From positions 7,501 through 71,500 of the forward strand of contig NZ_WQDA01000001.1 in NCBI RefSeq assembly GCF_013032855.1: 64,000 bases of DNA. The letters run 5' to 3'. The notes beneath the pieces are model-generated. The model was not told the DNA's origin and ran no database searches. It worked only from the letters and a program-made list of their open reading frames with translations. Positions within the stretch are counted from its first letter, which is position 1. The number at the start of each line of letters is the position of its first letter. Source of the DNA: Ruegeria arenilitoris (GTDB taxonomy: Bacteria; Pseudomonadota; Alphaproteobacteria; Rhodobacterales; Rhodobacteraceae). A program made the translations under genes and the position numbers. Of the stretch, positions 53,852 to 62,881 are shown in pieces.

Positions 53852-54577
53852 TTAATCCGCGCCCATCGCACCCTCAAGCCGGATCGCGTATTTAACGAGT
53901 TTTTTCACGGCTTTCCGCATTTTCTTGGGCGTCGGGCGTTTGGCAATCCGCAAACAGGCAATCGCCAAGTTTTCAAGGGGCTCGGCGGTCGGTCCGCTCA
54001 TCGCGGCGACCAAAAGCGGCGCCGGTCCGGGCCAAAGGTCGGCAAATTGTCGCGCGGTCCGCGGCGAGAACAAGGGCGCAATCACCGGGGCCGAACCAAC
54101 CGCAGCCGCCCGGGCCTCGGGCGTCAAAGGCAGAAAATGCTGGCGATAGACCGGCTGTTCCCGCACGGTCAGGCCCAGTTCGGTCAGCCGGGCCGCGATG
54201 TTTCCCCGGCTGTGTTCGCCGCGCAGATGCAGCAGCGGGCTGTCCGGGCGCTCTTTGAGCAGTTTGGCGACCAGTTCCTCGGCGGTTTCGCCGGCCATTC
54301 GGGCATCCCACCCGGCCTGGCGGGCCGTTTCGGTGGTGGCCGGCCCCACGCAATAGGCGGGTAGATCCCGGCGCACATCCTGCGCCGCGGCGGCCGCCAC
54401 GCCATTGGCCGAGGTGAAGATCAGGCCCCGAATTCCAGTCGTGTCCACCGCCTGTTCCATCGGTCGGATATCCAGCAGCGGGGAATAGACCACCTGAACC
54501 CGCGACCGCAAACGTTCGGGCAGCTGCGCCACGAACCTTTCCGAGGCGGCGCGGGGGCGGGTCATCAACAGGTACAC
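53852..54577 (-). CDS. hemD: Uroporphyrinogen-III synthase
   Basis: 241-residue HemD, cyclising hydroxymethylbilane to uroporphyrinogen III. The family is poorly conserved; visible blocks are [13 protein letters not shown] at the N-terminus, [11 protein letters not shown] (~48-58), [13 protein letters not shown], and [10 protein letters not shown] in domain 2. The C-terminal tail is basic and longer than usual ([17 protein letters not shown]). Start uncertain: GTG at 54577 gives [11 protein letters not shown] at 54565 is an alternative. Divergent from tsaD and followed by the mitofilin-like and hemY genes, the usual alphaproteobacterial order. Confidence 0.9.
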   Translation of the reverse strand: MYLLMTRPRAASERFVAQLPERLRSRVQVVYSPLLDIRPMEQAVDTTGIRGLIFTSANGVAAAAAQDVRRDLPAYCVGPATTETARQAGWDARMAGETAEELVAKLLKERPDSPLLHLRGEHSRGNIAARLTELGLTVREQPVYRQHFLPLTPEARAAAVGSAPVIAPLFSPRTARQFADLWPGPAPLLVAAMSGPTAEPLENLAIACLRIAKRPTPKKMRKAVKKLVKYAIRLEGAMGAD

Positions 54578-54662
54578 GGGCGGGCGTTCGGGCCTTGAGG
54601 ATTGTTTGCTGCGGCGCGGGGTGATACCCCGCGACCAGATCATGATGCAATGGTTCAGGCCG

Positions 54663-55760
54663 ATGGTGCAAACACTTACCGTTCTGGGATTGGAAAGCAG
54701 CTGCGACGACACGGCGGCGGCCGTGGTGCGGCAGACCGAGGGCGAACCGGTGCAGGTTCTGTCTTCGGTCGTGCATGGCCAGACGGACCTGCACAGTGCC
54801 TTTGGCGGCGTAGTGCCCGAGATCGCGGCCCGCGCGCATGCCGAAAAGCTGGATGTCTGCGTGCAGCAGGCTTTGGAGCAGGCGGGCCTGACCCTGCAGG
54901 ACATGGACGCTGTGGCCGTAACCGCCGGGCCAGGGCTGATCGGCGGGGTCATGTCCGGCGTGATGTGCGCCAAGGGGATCAGCGCGGCCACCGGTCTGCC
55001 GCTGATCGGCGTCAACCACCTGGCCGGCCATGCGCTGACCCCGCGCCTGACGGACGGGATCGCCTTTCCCTACCTGATGCTGCTGGTGTCCGGCGGGCAC
55101 TGCCAATACCTGATCGCCCACGGTCCCGAGCGGTTCACCCGGCTGGGCGGCACCATCGACGACGCCCCGGGTGAAGCATTCGACAAGACCGCGCGCCTGC
55201 TGGGCCTGCCCCAGCCCGGTGGCCCCTCGGTCGAGGCCGAGGCGCGCGAGGGCGACCCCAAACGCTTTCGCTTCCCGCGGCCGCTGCTGGACCGGCCCGG
55301 ATGCGATCTGTCCTTTTCCGGTCTCAAGACCGCCTTGATGCGGATGCGCGACCAGATCGTGGCCGAAAAAGGCGGGCTGACGCGTCAGGACCGCGCCGAT
55401 CTGTGCGCCGGGTTCCAGCAGGCGGTTGTGGATACGCTGGCCGAAAAGACCCGCCGCGCCATCGCCCTGTATCTTGAAACCAACCCGGCCGAGCCGGTCA
55501 TCACCGTGGCCGGGGGCGTTGCGGCAAATACGGCCATTCGGTCTGCGTTAGAGTCTGTTTCCGCGGATGTCGGCGCGCGGTTTACCGCCCCTCCGCTGCA
55601 CCTGTGCACCGACAATGCCGCGATGATCGCCTATGCGGGATTGGAACGGTTCCGGCTGGGCGCGCGTGACGGGCTGGACCTGACCGCCCGTCCCCGCTGG
55701 CCCCTGGACCAGACTAGCCCGGCCATGCTGGGCGGCGGGCGCAAGGGGGCCAAGGCATGA
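54663..55760 (+). CDS. tsaD: tRNA N6-threonylcarbamoyladenosine transferase TsaD
   Basis: 365-residue TsaD/Gcp, transferring threonylcarbamoyl to A37 of ANN-reading tRNAs, with TsaB, TsaC and TsaE elsewhere. Actin-like fold with [15 protein letters not shown] at residues 8-22, metal-binding His in [21 protein letters not shown], and a late [10 protein letters not shown] block. The ATG at 54663 is preferred because the ESSCDD block sits at the usual distance. It overlaps gpsA by four bases. Confidence 0.95.
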   Translation: MVQTLTVLGLESSCDDTAAAVVRQTEGEPVQVLSSVVHGQTDLHSAFGGVVPEIAARAHAEKLDVCVQQALEQAGLTLQDMDAVAVTAGPGLIGGVMSGVMCAKGISAATGLPLIGVNHLAGHALTPRLTDGIAFPYLMLLVSGGHCQYLIAHGPERFTRLGGTIDDAPGEAFDKTARLLGLPQPGGPSVEAEAREGDPKRFRFPRPLLDRPGCDLSFSGLKTALMRMRDQIVAEKGGLTRQDRADLCAGFQQAVVDTLAEKTRRAIALYLETNPAEPVITVAGGVAANTAIRSALESVSADVGARFTAPPLHLCTDNAAMIAYAGLERFRLGARDGLDLTARPRWPLDQTSPAMLGGGRKGAKA

Positions 55761-56719
55761 GCGTCTCGGTCCTTGGGTCGGGCGCCTTCGGAACCGCGCT
55801 GGCGATCTCACTGGCGGGCAAGGGTCCGGTCACCTTGTGGGCCCGGTCGGACGAACAGGCGCAGACGATGCAGGCGACCCGCCGCAACGACGCCCGCCTG
55901 CCGGGTGTCACCCTGCCCGACGCCATCACGGTGACCGCTGAAATCACGCTGGCCTGTCAAAGCGACGTGTTGCTGTTGGCGGTGCCCATGCAAAAGCTGC
56001 GCGATGTCCTGTCGGACCATGCGGCGGACCTGCAGGGTCGCACCCTTGTGGCCTGTTGCAAGGGTATCGAGCTAGCCACCGGCCTGGGTCCGATTGCCGT
56101 GATCGAACAGGTGCTGCCCAGCGCCTGCACCGCCCTGCTGACCGGGCCCAGCTTTGCCGATGACATTGCCCGCGGGTTGCCGACGGCGCTGACACTGGCC
56201 TGCGCCGACGTGGATTTGGGCACCCGGCTGCAACAGGCCCTGACCACCGCCAACCTGCGGCTCTACCGAACCACCGACGTGACCGGGGCCGAACTGGGCG
56301 GCGCACTGAAGAACGTGATGGCCATCGCCTGCGGAGCCTGCATCGGCGCGGGTCTGGGGGACAGCGCCCGCGCGGCCCTGATGACCCGCGGCTTTGCCGA
56401 GATGCAGCGCTTTGCCGCGATGCGCGGCGCCCGGCCCGAGACCCTGATGGGCCTGTCGGGTCTGGGCGATCTGGTCCTGACCTGCTCGTCCGACCTGTCG
56501 CGCAACTTCCGGTTCGGCCTGTCGCTGGGCCGCAACGAGACCTTTGACGCCGCGACCACCGTCGAAGGCGTGGCCACGGCAAATGCCATGGCCGCCATCG
56601 CCGCGACCGAGGCGCTGGACATGCCCATATGCCAGACGGTGGCGCAGCTCAGCCGTGGCGCCTACAGTGTCGCCGAGGCCCTGCAATCCCTGCTCAATCG
56701 CCCACTCAAGGAGGAATGA
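55757..56719 (+). CDS. gpsA: NAD(P)H-dependent glycerol-3-phosphate dehydrogenase
   Basis: 320-residue GpsA making sn-glycerol 3-phosphate for phospholipid synthesis. NAD-binding [11 protein letters not shown] (residues 6-16), [37 protein letters not shown], and catalytic Lys in [15 protein letters not shown]. The C-terminal substrate site has RNFRFG. Starts inside the tsaD stop (ATGA) and is followed one base later by the YciI-like gene, whose ribosome site AAGGAGGA lies in the gpsA 3' end. Confidence 0.96.
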   Translation: MSVSVLGSGAFGTALAISLAGKGPVTLWARSDEQAQTMQATRRNDARLPGVTLPDAITVTAEITLACQSDVLLLAVPMQKLRDVLSDHAADLQGRTLVACCKGIELATGLGPIAVIEQVLPSACTALLTGPSFADDIARGLPTALTLACADVDLGTRLQQALTTANLRLYRTTDVTGAELGGALKNVMAIACGACIGAGLGDSARAALMTRGFAEMQRFAAMRGARPETLMGLSGLGDLVLTCSSDLSRNFRFGLSLGRNETFDAATTVEGVATANAMAAIAATEALDMPICQTVAQLSRGAYSVAEALQSLLNRPLKEE

Positions 56720-56720
56720 C

Positions 56721-56990
56721 ATGCTTATCGCCCTGATCGCCCGCGACAAGGACGGCGCGCTGCAGACCCGGCTGGACAACCGCGCCGCGCACCTGGCTTA
56801 CATCGAAGAAACCGGCGTGGTCGCACAGGCCGGGCCGCTGTTGGACGGCGATGCCATGATCGGATCTCTGGTCATCCTGGATGTGGAGGATCTGGCTGCC
56901 GCGCAGGCCTGGGCCGACAACGACCCCTATGCCAAGGCCGGTCTGTTCAAATCGGTCGAACTGATCCCGTGGAAAAAGGTCATCGGCTGA
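56721..56990 (+). CDS. YciI-like protein
   Basis: 89-residue protein of the YciI/YCII family: ferredoxin-like fold with RAAHLAYIEETG (the conserved His is His33 or nearby) and DPYAKAGLFKSVELIPWKKV at the C-terminus, where the DPY motif is typical. Members are thought to be small hydrolase- or dehalogenase-like enzymes, mostly untested. Strong AAGGAGGA upstream. Overlaps the EVE gene by one base (TGATG), extending the tsaD-gpsA operon. Confidence 0.88.
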   Translation: MLIALIARDKDGALQTRLDNRAAHLAYIEETGVVAQAGPLLDGDAMIGSLVILDVEDLAAAQAWADNDPYAKAGLFKSVELIPWKKVIG

Positions 56991-57412
56991 TGGCGTATTG
57001 GCTGTTCAAATCCGAACCGTCGACCTGGAGTTGGGACCAGCAGGTCGCCAAGGGCGACGCGGGCGAGGAATGGGACGGGGTGCGCAACTATCAGGCCCGC
57101 AATTTCATGCGGCAGATGAAGCTGGGCGACCGGGGGTTTTTCTATCATTCGCAGAAGGACAAAGCGATCGTCGGCATCGTCGAGGTCTGCGCCGAGGCCC
57201 ACCCCGACAGCACCACCGATGACGACCGGTGGGACTGCGTGGACATCAAGGCGGTGCGCCCCTTCGCCAAACCGGTCACGCTGGACCAGATCAAGGCCAA
57301 TCCACGGCTGGCCGATATGGTGCTGGTCAAGAACTCGCGCCTGTCGGTGCAGCCCGTCTCGGATGCCGAATGGGCGGTGATCTGCGAACTGGGCCAGACC
57401 CGGGCGGATTGA
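56990..57412 (+). CDS. EVE domain-containing protein
   Basis: 140-residue EVE-fold protein, related to PUA and YTH domains that bind modified nucleobases. N-terminal YWLFKSEPSTWSWDQ, then WDGVRNYQARNFMR and GDRGFFYHSQKD, which line the base pocket in this family. Probably recognises a modified base in RNA or DNA; the role in bacteria is not settled. It starts inside the YciI stop and ends the tsaD-gpsA-yciI-EVE operon. Linkage to a tRNA-modification enzyme is suggestive only. Confidence 0.92.
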   Translation: MAYWLFKSEPSTWSWDQQVAKGDAGEEWDGVRNYQARNFMRQMKLGDRGFFYHSQKDKAIVGIVEVCAEAHPDSTTDDDRWDCVDIKAVRPFAKPVTLDQIKANPRLADMVLVKNSRLSVQPVSDAEWAVICELGQTRAD

Positions 57413-57413
57413 G

Positions 57414-57512
57414 AAAAAAGGGAAGGCCCTGACGATGCAGAACCTTCCCTACCCCGCGTGCTCCCTACTCACCACACGCAAAGAAATCTCTGGTTCTGAC
57501 CGTCCTGGTCAC
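57414..57512 (-). ncRNA. Candidate small RNA, about 99 nt
   Basis: Gene-free stretch with minus-strand signals of a short transcript: a promoter-like TTGAAA-N18-TACATT upstream, and a terminator at its end (AGGGAAGG / CCTTCCCT stem, then TTTTT over the EVE stop codon). The body can fold as nested stems: CAGAACC (57498-57492) with GGTTCTG (57444-57438), extended by GACG/CGTC, enclosing a GCGTG/CACGC hairpin. The second outer strand also lies in the terminator loop, so a pseudoknot or a switch is possible. The terminator of DUF2853 at 57581 lies upstream, so this is unlikely to be just its 3' tail. Confidence 0.4.
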
Positions 57513-57518
57513 GGGTTG

Positions 57519-57548
57519 AATGTAGCCCAAGGCGCAGCGGTTTTTCAA
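57519..57548 (-). promoter_or_regulatory. Possible promoter of the candidate small RNA
   Basis: Minus strand TTGAAA (57548-57543), 18 bases, TACATT (57524-57519). Five of six and four of six consensus bases. No other clear promoter lies in the 130 bases between the two terminators. Confidence 0.4.
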
Positions 57549-57580
57549 ACATGAAATCAATAGATTATGATTCAAATGCA

Positions 57581-57612
57581 AAACGCCCGCCGAACCAGTC
57601 GGGCGGGCGTTT
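57581..57612 (-). terminator. Rho-independent terminator after the DUF2853 gene
   Basis: Perfect 11-bp stem AAACGCCCGCC / GGCGGGCGTTT with a ten-base loop, 18 bases beyond the stop, with TTTTGCATTT following on the minus strand. Confidence 0.88.
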
Positions 57613-57630
57613 CCGAATGTCGCGGCGCGA

Positions 57631-57972
57631 TCAGCCGTAGACAGACTCTTTGCCGAAATGCTTGGTCAGCATGTAATAGACCACCGCGCGGTATTTGTTG
57701 CGCTCGGACATGCCATAGGTCTCCATGACCTTGTTGATCGCTGCCATCAGCTCGGGACCATCCGACAGGCCCAGTTTCTTGATCAGAAAGTTGTTCTTGA
57801 CGGTCTCCAGCTCACCTTCCTGGCTGGCGGCCACGGTCGCGGCATCCGCGTCATAGATGGCCGGGCCGCATCCAATGGTAACCTTGGTCAGCAGGTCCAT
57901 GTCCGGCGTCACACCGCATTTGTTCTTCAGATCATCCGCGTATTTGGCGATCAACTCGTCACGTTTTCCCAT
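57631..57972 (-). CDS. DUF2853 family protein
   Basis: 113-residue small helical protein of the DUF2853 family: starts KRDELIAKYADDLKNKCGV and ends with ERNKYRAVVYYMLTKHFGK. Two Cys (positions 19 and 35). No signal peptide; presumably cytoplasmic. Function unknown in the family. Single-gene unit: own ribosome site (AGGAGAGG), own terminator, and a 188-base gap to the divergent DUF899 gene. Confidence 0.88.
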   Translation of the reverse strand: MGKRDELIAKYADDLKNKCGVTPDMDLLTKVTIGCGPAIYDADAATVAASQEGELETVKNNFLIKKLGLSDGPELMAAINKVMETYGMSERNKYRAVVYYMLTKHFGKESVYG

Positions 57973-58160
57973 TGTCCTCTCCTGTGTGGGTTGGGTTCCG
58001 GCCTTTGCGGCGCTGGCTGAACGGTAACGGCTGACAGCTTTTCAACAAAGGGAAAAATCCCACGGTTTCCCCCCAAGGCAGGGATACGCGCACCCGCGGG
58101 TTGATCATTGTTTCACTTTTATTTAACATTTTAGTTAATCATTGAGTCGAGGAGACTGCC

Positions 58161-58808
58161 ATGACCATCGCCCTGCCCAACGAAAGCGCTGAGTACCGAA
58201 CCGCCCGAAATGCCCTGCTGGCCGCCGAAGCCGATCTGCGTGCGCGGGTCGAGGAAGTGGCCGCGCTGCGCCGGACCTTGCCCAAGGGCGGCCAAATCCC
58301 GCAGGATTACGCTTTTCGGGACCTCGGGGGCAATATTGCCCCGATTTCAAGCCTGTTCGGTGATCATGACACTCTGGTCGTGTATTCGCTGATGTTTGGC
58401 CCCAAGGCGCAGGACCCCTGCCCCATGTGCTCGGCCTTTCTGGACGGGCTGACCGGGCAGGTCGCACATCTGACCCGAAAAACCGCCTTTGCGGTCGTGG
58501 CGCAGAATACACCGGATGCCTTGGCTGCGCTGAGCCAGCGCATGGGCTGGCAGGATCTGCCGCTCTATTCCGCGTTGGATACGACGTACCAGCAAGACTA
58601 TCTGGCCGAGACCGAGGACGGAAACCAGTTGCCGATTCTGAACGTGTTTCAACGCGATGCGCAGGGAATCCACCATTTCTGGAGCTCCGAGCTGTTCTTT
58701 CAGCCCAGCGACTGGCATCCACGTCATGTCGATGCAGCATGGCCCCTGTGGAACATTCTGGACCTGACGCCGCAGGGGCGCGGCGATTTCGTGCCGCCGC
58801 TCCGCTGA
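58161..58808 (+). CDS. DUF899 family thioredoxin-like protein
   Basis: 215-residue protein of the DUF899 group, a thioredoxin-like fold. A helical N-terminal part precedes the strand TLVVYSLMFGP, then a CPMC redox motif (DPCPMCSAFLDG) at the usual helix start. The C-terminal PLWNILDLTPQGRG is a family ending. Probably a redox or peroxidase-like enzyme; no activity is established. GAGGAG upstream supports the ATG. An A/T-rich stretch at 58110-58145 just before it probably holds its promoter. A bidirectional terminator separates it from ahcY. Confidence 0.85.
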   Translation: MTIALPNESAEYRTARNALLAAEADLRARVEEVAALRRTLPKGGQIPQDYAFRDLGGNIAPISSLFGDHDTLVVYSLMFGPKAQDPCPMCSAFLDGLTGQVAHLTRKTAFAVVAQNTPDALAALSQRMGWQDLPLYSALDTTYQQDYLAETEDGNQLPILNVFQRDAQGIHHFWSSELFFQPSDWHPRHVDAAWPLWNILDLTPQGRGDFVPPLR

Positions 58809-58814
58809 CCGCAA

Positions 58815-58844
58815 CAAAAAAGGCGGCCCAGATGGCCGCCTTTT
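58815..58844. terminator. Bidirectional terminator between DUF899 gene and ahcY
   Basis: Seven-pair GC stem GGCGGCC / GGCCGCC with a five-base loop, flanked by AAAAAAA on the left and TTTT on the right, so it works for both convergent genes. Confidence 0.9.
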
Positions 58845-58862
58845 CCGCGAATTTCTGACGGA

Positions 58863-60251
58863 TCAATACCGGTAGTGCTCGGGCTTGAACGGGCCTTCGG
58901 GCGTGACGCCGATGTAGTCCGCCTGTTCCTTGTCCAGCTTGGTCAGCTTGACGCCGATCCGGTCCAGATGCAGGCGTGCGACCTTCTCGTCCAGATGCTT
59001 GGGCAGGATATAGACCTTGTTCTCGTACTGGTCGCCTTTGGTGAACAGTTCGATCTGGGCCAGAACCTGGTTGGTGAACGAGGCCGACATCACGAAGGAC
59101 GGATGACCGGTGGCATTGCCGAGGTTCAGCAGACGGCCTTCGGAAAGCAGGATGATGCGGTTGCCCGAAGGCATCTCGATCATGTCCACCTGGTCCTTGA
59201 TGTTGGTCCATTTGTGATTTTTCAGGCTGGCCACCTGAATTTCGTTGTCGAAATGGCCGATATTGCCGACGATGGCCATGTCCTTCATCTCGCGCATGTG
59301 CTCGATGCGGATCACGTCCTTGTTGCCGGTGGTGGTGATGAAGATGTCGGCGGTCGAAACCACGTCTTCCAGCAGAACCACCTCATACCCGTCCATCGCG
59401 GCCTGCAGGGCGCAGATCGGGTCAACCTCGGTCACTTTCACACGGGCACCGGCGCCGCGCAGGGACGCGGCCGAGCCTTTGCCCACGTCGCCATAACCGC
59501 AGACCACGGCAACCTTGCCGGCCATCATCGTGTCGGTGGCGCGGCGGATGCCATCGACCAGCGATTCCTTGCAGCCGTACTTGTTGTCGAATTTCGACTT
59601 GGTGACGCTGTCGTTCACGTTGATCGCCGGGAATGGCAGGTGGCCGTCCTTGACCAGCTGATACAGGCGGTTGACGCCGGTGGTGGTTTCCTCGGACACG
59701 CCCTTGATCTGATCGCGTACCTTGGTGAACCAACCCGGGCTTGCGGCCATCCGCTTCTTGATCTGCGCCTTGATGACCTCTTCCTCTTCCGAGGACGGGA
59801 CGGGGATGATGTCCTCGCCCGCTTCGGCGCGCGCGCCCAGCAGGATGTACAGCGTGGCGTCGCCGCCATCATCCAGGATCATATTCGGGCCGTCTTCGAA
59901 CAGGAAAGACTTGTCGAGATAGTCCCAGTGCTCTTCCAGAGTCTGGCCCTTGATGGCAAAGACCGGAATGCCCGCCTCGGCGATGGCCGCCGCCGCGTGG
60001 TCCTGGGTCGAAAAGATGTTGCACGACGCCCAGCGCACGTCCGCGCCCAGCGCGACCAGCGTCTCGATCAGAACGGCGGTCTGGATCGTCATGTGCAACG
60101 ACCCAACGATGCGCGCCCCTTTCAGCGGCTTGCTGTCGCCGTATTCCGCACGCAGAGCCATCAGGCCCGGCATTTCGGTTTCCGCGATATCCAGTTCCTT
60201 GCGGCCGAACCCGGCCAGTGAAATGTCTTTGACGATGTAGTCGCCAGCCAT
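58863..60251 (-). CDS. ahcY: Adenosylhomocysteinase
   Basis: 462-residue S-adenosylhomocysteine hydrolase, clearing the product of methylation reactions into adenosine and homocysteine. Signature 1 is [16 protein letters not shown]-binding [13 protein letters not shown], then the catalytic Lys/Asp region [16 protein letters not shown] and C-terminal [11 protein letters not shown]. The roughly 40-residue insertion (around residues 150-190) is typical of this bacterial subclass. The ATG at 60251 has GGAG six bases upstream. No SAH or SAM/SAH riboswitch is recognisable in the short leader. Confidence 0.98.
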   Translation of the reverse strand: MAGDYIVKDISLAGFGRKELDIAETEMPGLMALRAEYGDSKPLKGARIVGSLHMTIQTAVLIETLVALGADVRWASCNIFSTQDHAAAAIAEAGIPVFAIKGQTLEEHWDYLDKSFLFEDGPNMILDDGGDATLYILLGARAEAGEDIIPVPSSEEEEVIKAQIKKRMAASPGWFTKVRDQIKGVSEETTTGVNRLYQLVKDGHLPFPAINVNDSVTKSKFDNKYGCKESLVDGIRRATDTMMAGKVAVVCGYGDVGKGSAASLRGAGARVKVTEVDPICALQAAMDGYEVVLLEDVVSTADIFITTTGNKDVIRIEHMREMKDMAIVGNIGHFDNEIQVASLKNHKWTNIKDQVDMIEMPSGNRIILLSEGRLLNLGNATGHPSFVMSASFTNQVLAQIELFTKGDQYENKVYILPKHLDEKVARLHLDRIGVKLTKLDKEQADYIGVTPEGPFKPEHYRY

Positions 60252-60350
60252 CAGATGCTCCATTCCGATCAACAACGGTTTGGGCAGCCCCTAACACCGT
60301 TGGGGAAAAGTGGCAATGTGGGTGGCAGTGGACCGCGAGCGGCGCTCAGT

Positions 60351-60665
60351 TCAACTGGGCGTCCCCTCGGCTTGAATCTTTGGGATCGCTTCAAAGAAAT
60401 CGGTGCCGGCGGCGACAATGCAGCTGATGCCGTTGGCGTGGGTCACCAGAACGGTATAGGTCCCGCTTTCGCGTGAGGCCCATACCTCCATGACCGTTTG
60501 TCCGCCTCGCGAGTTCTGCAAGCCGCCAAAGGCAAGCTCCTCTGAATAGGATTGCTGCAGTTTGGCAATCACATCTCCGCGCAAGGCACAGTTCTGTGCC
60601 AATGCAGGCGGCGCTGCCGCAGCCATTCCAAAGACAAGTGCCAGTCCGAATACACGCTTGAACAT
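60351..60665 (-). CDS. Small secreted protein of unknown function
   Basis: 104-residue exported protein. Signal peptide 1-23 (cleavage after ALA), leaving an 81-residue domain with Cys26 and a second Cys in GISCIVAAG, probably a disulfide. A helix (VIAKLQQSYSEEL) precedes strands (TVMEVWASRESGTYTVLVTH). The pattern recalls small periplasmic proteins found in many Rhodobacterales, but I do not recognise the family. AAAGGAG upstream of the ATG at 60665 fixes the start; an upstream in-frame codon is less likely. Confidence 0.8.
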   Translation of the reverse strand: MFKRVFGLALVFGMAAAAPPALAQNCALRGDVIAKLQQSYSEELAFGGLQNSRGGQTVMEVWASRESGTYTVLVTHANGISCIVAAGTDFFEAIPKIQAEGTPS

Positions 60666-60854
60666 GACAGGCTCCTTTCGGTTGGGTTTCAATCCGAGAG
60701 GGGCACACTGGGAGGAGCGCGTGCCCCCCTCAGTCTTCATGTCGTGATCACAAGGTGCCGGTTCAAAGCACGATTGCTCAAGAAATTGTTGGCAGCCAGT
60801 GATCAGGATGGCTTAAGTATAGCATAAAACCGGGTCACAGGCACGGTGGACAAG

Positions 60855-61463
60855 ATGGGGCATGGCGGAATGGCAACACAACCCAGGGCATGGCAACGGA
60901 TGCTGTCGGGCCGCAGGCTGGACCTGCTGGACCCGACACCGGTGGATATCGAGATCGAGGATATCGCCCATGGTCTGGCTTTCGTGGCGCGCTGGAACGG
61001 CCAGACGGCGGGTGATTTCGCCTATTCCGTGGCCGAGCATTCCCTGCTGGTCGAAGAGCTGTTCGGCCGGATCGCCCCCAAGGCGCCAGTGAAATGGCGG
61101 CTGGCGGCGCTGCTGCACGATGCGCCGGAATATGTGATCGGCGACATGATCTCGCCGGTGAAGGCCGCGGTCGGCCCGGGTTACGGCGCGCTGGACGACC
61201 GGCTGGCGGCGGCAATCCACATCCGCTTCGGCCTGCCCGCCGCGGTGCCGAAAACGGTGAAACGTCAGATCAAGAAAGCCGACAAAATCAGCGCGTGGAT
61301 GGAGGCCACCCAGATCGCGGGGTTTTCCGAGGCCGAGGCAACCAAGTTCTTTGGCCGACCGGACGCGGCGGTGATGGAGAGGTTGCAGATCACACTCAGG
61401 CCACCGGTTGAGGTTCGGCAGGCATATACGGCGCGGCACGCGGAGCTGTTGGCGGAGCTATGA
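60855..61463 (+). CDS. HD domain phosphohydrolase (YfbR-like)
   Basis: 202-residue HD-domain hydrolase. Metal ligands: His in SVAEHSLLV, the HD pair in LAALLHDAPEYVIGD, and a later Asp in KKADKISAW. The IAHGLAFVARWNGQT segment ahead of it matches YfbR/YedJ-type HD proteins, which dephosphorylate deoxynucleoside monophosphates or similar. Substrate here unknown. Starts at GTG 60846, ATG 60855 and ATG 60870 are all in frame; none has a strong ribosome site, and 60855 is a compromise. Confidence 0.85.
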   Translation: MGHGGMATQPRAWQRMLSGRRLDLLDPTPVDIEIEDIAHGLAFVARWNGQTAGDFAYSVAEHSLLVEELFGRIAPKAPVKWRLAALLHDAPEYVIGDMISPVKAAVGPGYGALDDRLAAAIHIRFGLPAAVPKTVKRQIKKADKISAWMEATQIAGFSEAEATKFFGRPDAAVMERLQITLRPPVEVRQAYTARHAELLAEL

Positions 61464-61691
61464 AACTCGAATGGTAACGGAATCTTGCTTGCCCCCAGCC
61501 GCATATTTGCCTTTGCGGCGCCCACGCAGTCCGTGTGTCTAAACTCCGAAGAACGACCTCATTTACTCAATATCGTACCGCAGAGAAGACACTGCTTGAG
61601 CCAAAAAGAGCGGCTCCAGCGTTCGTCGGTTGACAGAAGAACAGCACCGTCAGTCTAATGAGGCGCAACCGAGCCGAGTGATCGTCGTTGT

Positions 61692-62831
61692 ATGAAACGC
61701 CTCAGAATTGGAACTTCGGATCTACCGCGCGCATTCCGGCTTCTGTGTTTATCCACGATGATGTTGCTGGGAGCGGCTTCGTGCGGCCGCCCGCCGGAAT
61801 TGGTAGGGATCGATAATCCAAGACTTCCTGCATCTGAGGTAAAAGAGGCCAAGCGCCAAACAGTCTTCATTGCCACGACGCGTCAAGCGTCCGGTGCAGA
61901 AGGGGTCTTCTTTTCCGGTGACCGCGGTGAGGGTTTGGGTTTGGCTTCAGTAGTCGTCACCATCCCGCCAATTCACAAAGCAGGGAAAATTGAAAGAGCC
62001 AGCTCTCTGCCACCTATTGCCTCAAAGCACTTCACCATAGTTGAACCAAAAGTCTATGTTTCGGAAGCCGCCTTTGTTTCTGAAATTGACAATCAGTTAC
62101 TGAACCTCAGCGTTTCCGACAGAAACGTTCTGGTCTTTGTGCACGGCTACAACACGACCCTGAGCGATGCCATCCTTAGATTGGCACAGTTTGTCGAGGA
62201 TACCGAGTATGACGGGATCCCCGTATTGATGTCATGGGCGTCTGCTGCAGAGACTCTGAAATACGTCTACGATATCAACAGCGCCCTCGCTGCCAGATCA
62301 GACTTTTTGAAAGCCGGTGAGATCATTTCGCGATCACAGGCTCAACAATTTGACATACTCGCGTTTTCGATGGGAGCGTTCCTTACGATGGAAGCCATCT
62401 CACAAGCCGAAATTGCTGGCGAGTTTAATCCCAACAAAAAAATTCGAAACATAATTCTGGCAGCACCCGATATCGATTTGGCGGTATTCGAAAGCCAGCT
62501 CTCAACTATCACCCACGACAATCAGAAAATCTTTGTTCTCGTATCCTCGGACGACGGAGCCTTGAGTTTTTCGAAGTTCATTTCTGGCGGAGTCGACCGT
62601 GTTGGCACAGCCGATGCCGCCGAACTCGCAAGGTCAGGAGTCACCGTTATTGATCTCAGCCAAGTACAGGACTCTCAAAGCACAAGTCACTCGAAATTTG
62701 CTTCGTCCCCTGAGGTTGTTCGAATTGCTGGTGAAGCAATCCGCACGAGCGGACGGACCGGCAGGCGTTCTACAACAGAACTTCAGGACCTTATTGGCGA
62801 AGGTTCAGTGGAAGTTGTAGGCGAACCTTAA
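61692..62831 (+). CDS. DUF900-type alpha/beta hydrolase, putative lipoprotein
   Basis: 379-residue exported protein. The N-terminal signal (to residue ~31) ends in LLGAASC, a plausible lipobox with Cys32. An alpha/beta hydrolase domain follows: oxyanion-side VFVHGYNTT, nucleophile Ser in LAFSMGAF, and candidate Asp and His in APDIDLA and TSHSKF. DUF900 proteins are hydrolases of unknown substrate. Base composition is clearly lower in GC than the neighbours (for example 23 G/C in bases 62041-62100), as is the 228-base region before it, so recent transfer is likely. Confidence 0.83.
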   Translation: MKRLRIGTSDLPRAFRLLCLSTMMLLGAASCGRPPELVGIDNPRLPASEVKEAKRQTVFIATTRQASGAEGVFFSGDRGEGLGLASVVVTIPPIHKAGKIERASSLPPIASKHFTIVEPKVYVSEAAFVSEIDNQLLNLSVSDRNVLVFVHGYNTTLSDAILRLAQFVEDTEYDGIPVLMSWASAAETLKYVYDINSALAARSDFLKAGEIISRSQAQQFDILAFSMGAFLTMEAISQAEIAGEFNPNKKIRNIILAAPDIDLAVFESQLSTITHDNQKIFVLVSSDDGALSFSKFISGGVDRVGTADAAELARSGVTVIDLSQVQDSQSTSHSKFASSPEVVRIAGEAIRTSGRTGRRSTTELQDLIGEGSVEVVGEP

Positions 62832-62881
62832 TTTCTTGATTTCCCAAGCCTGTTGCCAGAATAGTGCCGATCGGCAAAACG

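Noticed and set aside
53019..53855. Plus-strand frame with a striking Gly-Phe repeat
   Set aside because: The repeat is only the reverse reading of the hexanucleotide array in the mitofilin-like gene; the rest is compositional noise.
58875..60221. Long plus-strand open frame opposite ahcY
   Set aside because: Antisense shadow of a strongly conserved gene; no homology and no ribosome site.
60252..60350. SAH or SAM/SAH riboswitch upstream of ahcY
   Set aside because: The leader is short and I could not find the conserved core of either class; nothing beyond a normal ribosome site is supported.
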